Assembly: GCA_023411375.1 (NCBI GenBank)
Contig: JAEYOW010000043.1
Location: 1 to 64,000, forward strand
Origin: Bacillota bacterium
GTDB lineage: Bacteria > Bacillota > Clostridia > Christensenellales > Aristaeellaceae
Reading direction: 5' to 3'
DNA: 64,000 nt
Made by a program: the position numbers and the translations under genes. Below, in pieces: positions 62,149-64,000 of the stretch; the first letter of the stretch is position 1, and each line of letters opens with the position of its first letter. The notes under the pieces are model-generated. The model worked only from the letters and a program-made list of their open reading frames with translations, had not been told where the DNA came from and did no database searches.

Positions 62149-62883
62149 TTATTTAGCGCAGTAGCGCGCAATGGCATCAGCCATAAAGGCGGCTGTTCCC
62201 TCCCCGTATTTATCTAGATTTTGTGTGAATCGCCCATCTGCGGTATACATCTGTCCGAGGCATGCGAGCATTTCATCCGGACAGTCATAGAAGCGCTCCG
62301 AGATAAACATCTGCCATTTCTTTACCAGCGCCCGCGCCTGTTCGCCACCGGGCGCAAGGGTTCTGTTTTCACCAAATTCCCGCAAAATAGCGTCGGATTC
62401 CGCATACAGATTGTTCCACTGCTCGGGCGTCAGATTTTTGGTCTTTTTTTCGCTTTGCCTGTAGGCATCGGTTTGTCCCCACCGTTCCCTTGCCTCCGCC
62501 GCGTATTGTTCCTTGGTTCGTTCAATTTCCGTCCTGTCAAATTCGGTAAAGCTCATGTTTCCCTCTCCTTTCAAACTTTTGTCCACAAGGGCGATTAAGC
62601 CATCCAAACGTTCTCGCTCCTTAAGAAGCAACGCCCTGTGTCCTTTGAGCGCTATTCTCCGGTCGTAGCCCGGGCTGTCCATAATCTCTTTGATTTTTGC
62701 AAGCGGAAAGCCCAACTCCCTGTAAAACAGGATTTGTTGCAGAACCCGGAGATTTTCGCCGCTGTACAGACGGTAGCCCGCCTCCGTTACTTCCCTGGGT
62801 GTGAGCAATCCGATCTCATCGTAATAATGCAGGGTTCTGGCCGTAACGCCCGTCAGCTTTGCCACTTCGTTGATTCTCATCAT
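62149..62883 (-). CDS. MerR family regulator with TipAS-type effector domain
   Basis: A 244-residue regulator. Residues 1-70 are a MerR-type winged helix (INEVAKLTGVTARTLHYYDEIGLLTP), then a long dimerisation helix (about 75-110), then a C-terminal TipAS antibiotic-recognition domain (about 120-244), the thiopeptide-binding globin-like fold. Such proteins twist the spacer of their own target promoters when they bind a drug. The promoter just upstream has the required 19-bp spacer, so it is probably autoregulated. It lies 100 bp before the ketopantoate reductase gene and might affect that too. Two ATGs stand side by side at the start. Confidence 0.93.
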   Translation of the reverse strand: MMRINEVAKLTGVTARTLHYYDEIGLLTPREVTEAGYRLYSGENLRVLQQILFYRELGFPLAKIKEIMDSPGYDRRIALKGHRALLLKERERLDGLIALVDKSLKGEGNMSFTEFDRTEIERTKEQYAAEARERWGQTDAYRQSEKKTKNLTPEQWNNLYAESDAILREFGENRTLAPGGEQARALVKKWQMFISERFYDCPDEMLACLGQMYTADGRFTQNLDKYGEGTAAFMADAIARYCAK

Positions 62884-62915
62884 TCAGGCACACCTCCGTT
62901 TCTGCCGATGATCAT

Positions 62916-62946
62916 ACTGTACACCATAACGTTACGTAATAGTCAA
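62916..62946 (-). promoter_or_regulatory. MerR-type promoter with 19-bp spacer
   Basis: On the minus strand TTGACT (62946-62941) and TACAGT (62921-62916) are exactly 19 bp apart, 2 bp more than the optimum. The spacer contains an ACGTAACGT-type dyad. This is the hallmark of promoters controlled by MerR-family activators, and the adjacent gene encodes one. Confidence 0.85.
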
Positions 62947-63324
62947 GCGAAAATAAAAGTTTAATTGCTGCCGGTTTACGCCGCGGCTTCTTAGCGTTTT
63001 ATGGCTATCTCCGGATATTCTCCCCGTTCGTTTCTCCATATTCGCAACCGCGGCAAACCTTTTATCCAAGACTTTTTAAGGCGATACAAATCGTCGGAGA
63101 TGCAGTAGCAAGCCGGGTCTGTTTCTTATGGACATCAACCGTCCCAATAAATATCCGAAGCGGATACAGCCATCCCTATCCAACGCAGGTATGCCGGGAA
63201 CTAATTTTTCTTATCCACATACCGTAATCACTGCGGGGATCCGCAATGTTCCCGGCCAACGCTGTCGGCGCCTCGCTGAAAATCACCCCGCTATGCCGGC
63301 AGCATCCGCGTCGTGAGCAATTAC

Positions 63325-63360
63325 GGAGGCGTATGCTGGTTCGCCTCCATTCCGGGAGGC
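63325..63360 (+). promoter_or_regulatory. Possible translational switch in the glycosyltransferase leader
   Basis: GGAGGCG (63325-63331) can pair with CGCCTCC (63342-63348), and the same CGCCTCC can pair instead with GGAGGC (63355-63360), which holds the ribosome site of the gene starting at 63367. The two hairpins exclude one another. Confidence 0.45.
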
Positions 63361-63366
63361 CTTCAT

Positions 63367-64000
63367 ATGAACACGATCAGCCTTTGCATAATTGTGAAAA
63401 ACGAGGAGGACGTGCTTGCGCGCTGCCTTACCAGCGCCGCGGACCTAGTGGATGAAATTATCATTGTGGATACCGGTTCCACCGACCGCACGAAGGAAAT
63501 TGCGTCGGGTTTTACGAAGCATATTTATGATTTTCCTTGGATCGACGATTTTTCTGCCGCACGAAATTTCTCCTTTTCCCTTGCGACCATGGATTTCTGC
63601 CTATGGCTGGACGCTTGCGACGTGCTGCTTGAAAACGACCGCAACACATTTAGGAAGCTTAAGGAAGCACTTACGCACAACCTGTCCGTAGTGATGATGA
63701 AGTACAGCAGGAGCCTTGACGAACAGGACAATCATGCCTTTGCAAATTACCGCGAACGCATTGTCCGCAACCGTGCGGGGATGATTTGGGAGGGCGCGGT
63801 ATATGAGGCCATTCAGCCGTTGGGCCAGGTGATCCATTCCGAGTGCGCCGTCACCTGCCGTAAGCTGCGTTCCTCCGACCCAGACCGTAACCTCCGAATT
63901 TTTGAGAAGCAGCTCAAAAATGGCGTAGCGCTTGAGCCGCGCCAGCAGTTTTATTTTGGCCTGGAGCTTTACTATCACAAGCGCTATGAAGATGCTTTGC
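63367..64000 (+). CDS. Glycosyltransferase family 2 protein (5' part)
   Basis: The first 211 residues of a protein cut by the window edge. It begins ISLCIIVKNEEDVLARCL with an EIIIVDTGSTDRT motif, typical of the SunS/GT2 family that often carries C-terminal tetratricopeptide repeats, and an EGAVYEAI segment. The metal-binding loop usually reads WLDADD; here it is WLDACD (D82, C84, D85), so one aspartate is changed. The ATG follows GGAGG by six bases. It likely glycosylates a surface product or peptide. C-terminal helical repeats begin at about 190 (QFYFGLELYYHKRYEDA). Confidence 0.88.
   Translation, partial: MNTISLCIIVKNEEDVLARCLTSAADLVDEIIIVDTGSTDRTKEIASGFTKHIYDFPWIDDFSAARNFSFSLATMDFCLWLDACDVLLENDRNTFRKLKEALTHNLSVVMMKYSRSLDEQDNHAFANYRERIVRNRAGMIWEGAVYEAIQPLGQVIHSECAVTCRKLRSSDPDRNLRIFEKQLKNGVALEPRQQFYFGLELYYHKRYEDAL

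Larger units (their letters stand above)
62884..63366. other. 483-bp gene-free region
   Basis: It holds the MerR-type promoter at one end and the leader of the glycosyltransferase gene at the other. The short frames within (63001, 63128 and 63246) have no ribosome site or family resemblance. Apart from the paired elements listed separately, I see nothing in 62950-63320. Confidence 0.55.

Noticed and set aside
63128..63316. Small gene of 62 codons
   Set aside because: It has no ribosome site, no family match, and overlaps another equally unconvincing frame.
1..64000. CRISPR arrays, tRNA or rRNA genes, insertion sequences
   Set aside because: I looked in the gaps between genes for regularly spaced repeats, cloverleaf-like patterns and transposase frames and found none.

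Overview
The window reads as chromosomal DNA of a spore-forming, carbohydrate-degrading anaerobe of the Firmicutes, probably class Clostridia. The support is a stage II sporulation protein R gene, a complete bacterial V-type ATPase operon, YesM/YesN-type two-component genes beside a sugar ABC transporter, strong Gram-positive Shine-Dalgarno sites, and a fairly GC-rich base composition judged by eye. I cannot name a genus. No rRNA, tRNA, CRISPR array, transposase or prophage block was seen.

Layout. (1) 50-4105, minus strand: a yugP-like membrane zinc peptidase, a DinG/XPD-like helicase with an N-terminal nuclease-like domain, and a TraB/GumN protein, in one apparent operon. (2) 4291-7039, plus: spoIIR and a YgiQ-type radical SAM protein. 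(3) 7106-10647, minus: a chloramphenicol acetyltransferase-like protein, an RsiV-like secreted protein, a secreted protein of unknown function, and a thioredoxin reductase homologue whose NADPH-binding motif is degenerate. (4) 10900-23607, plus: a DUF5131 protein followed by a xylan/arabinoxylan-type utilisation locus. This has a GH39 enzyme, a YesM/YesN pair, a sugar ABC importer (binding protein and two permeases, no ATPase), an ADP-ribosylglycohydrolase-fold protein with a C-terminal lectin-like domain, and a GH3 enzyme with its own promoter. (5) 23725-30454: an AraC/GyrI-type regulator, a methyltransferase, a two-gene ABC exporter, and an M28-family peptidase homologue that has lost one zinc ligand. 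(6) 30606-39808, minus: upp followed by nine V-type ATPase genes (H-I-K-E-C-F-A-B-D). The K subunit carries the full set of residues that bind Na+ in Enterococcus hirae, so Na+ coupling is predicted. (7) 40100-43618, plus: a polysaccharide-initiating sugar transferase, a nucleotide-sugar pyrophosphorylase and GalE. (8) 43916-60726, minus: an apparent three-gene operon of about 17 kb with a near-consensus promoter. It encodes a small secreted protein, a 4516-residue multi-domain adhesin and an orphan family-5 solute-binding protein. (9) 61003-62883, minus: a ketopantoate reductase-like gene and a MerR/TipAS regulator with a 19-bp-spacer promoter. (10) 63367-64000, plus: a glycosyltransferase 2 gene cut by the window edge.

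How the parts fit. The GH39, GH3 and ABC genes probably import and process xylo-oligosaccharides, with YesM/YesN sensing them. The V-ATPase probably makes or uses a sodium gradient. The sugar transferase group feeds surface polysaccharide synthesis. The giant adhesin operon is the most unusual region. Its main product has Cna-B, pilin-isopeptide and seven tandem modules but no LPXTG signal or C-terminal membrane anchor, and the co-transcribed binding protein has no lipobox and no permease partners. How either stays at the cell surface, and whether they work together, is unknown and is the best lead here for an undescribed system.
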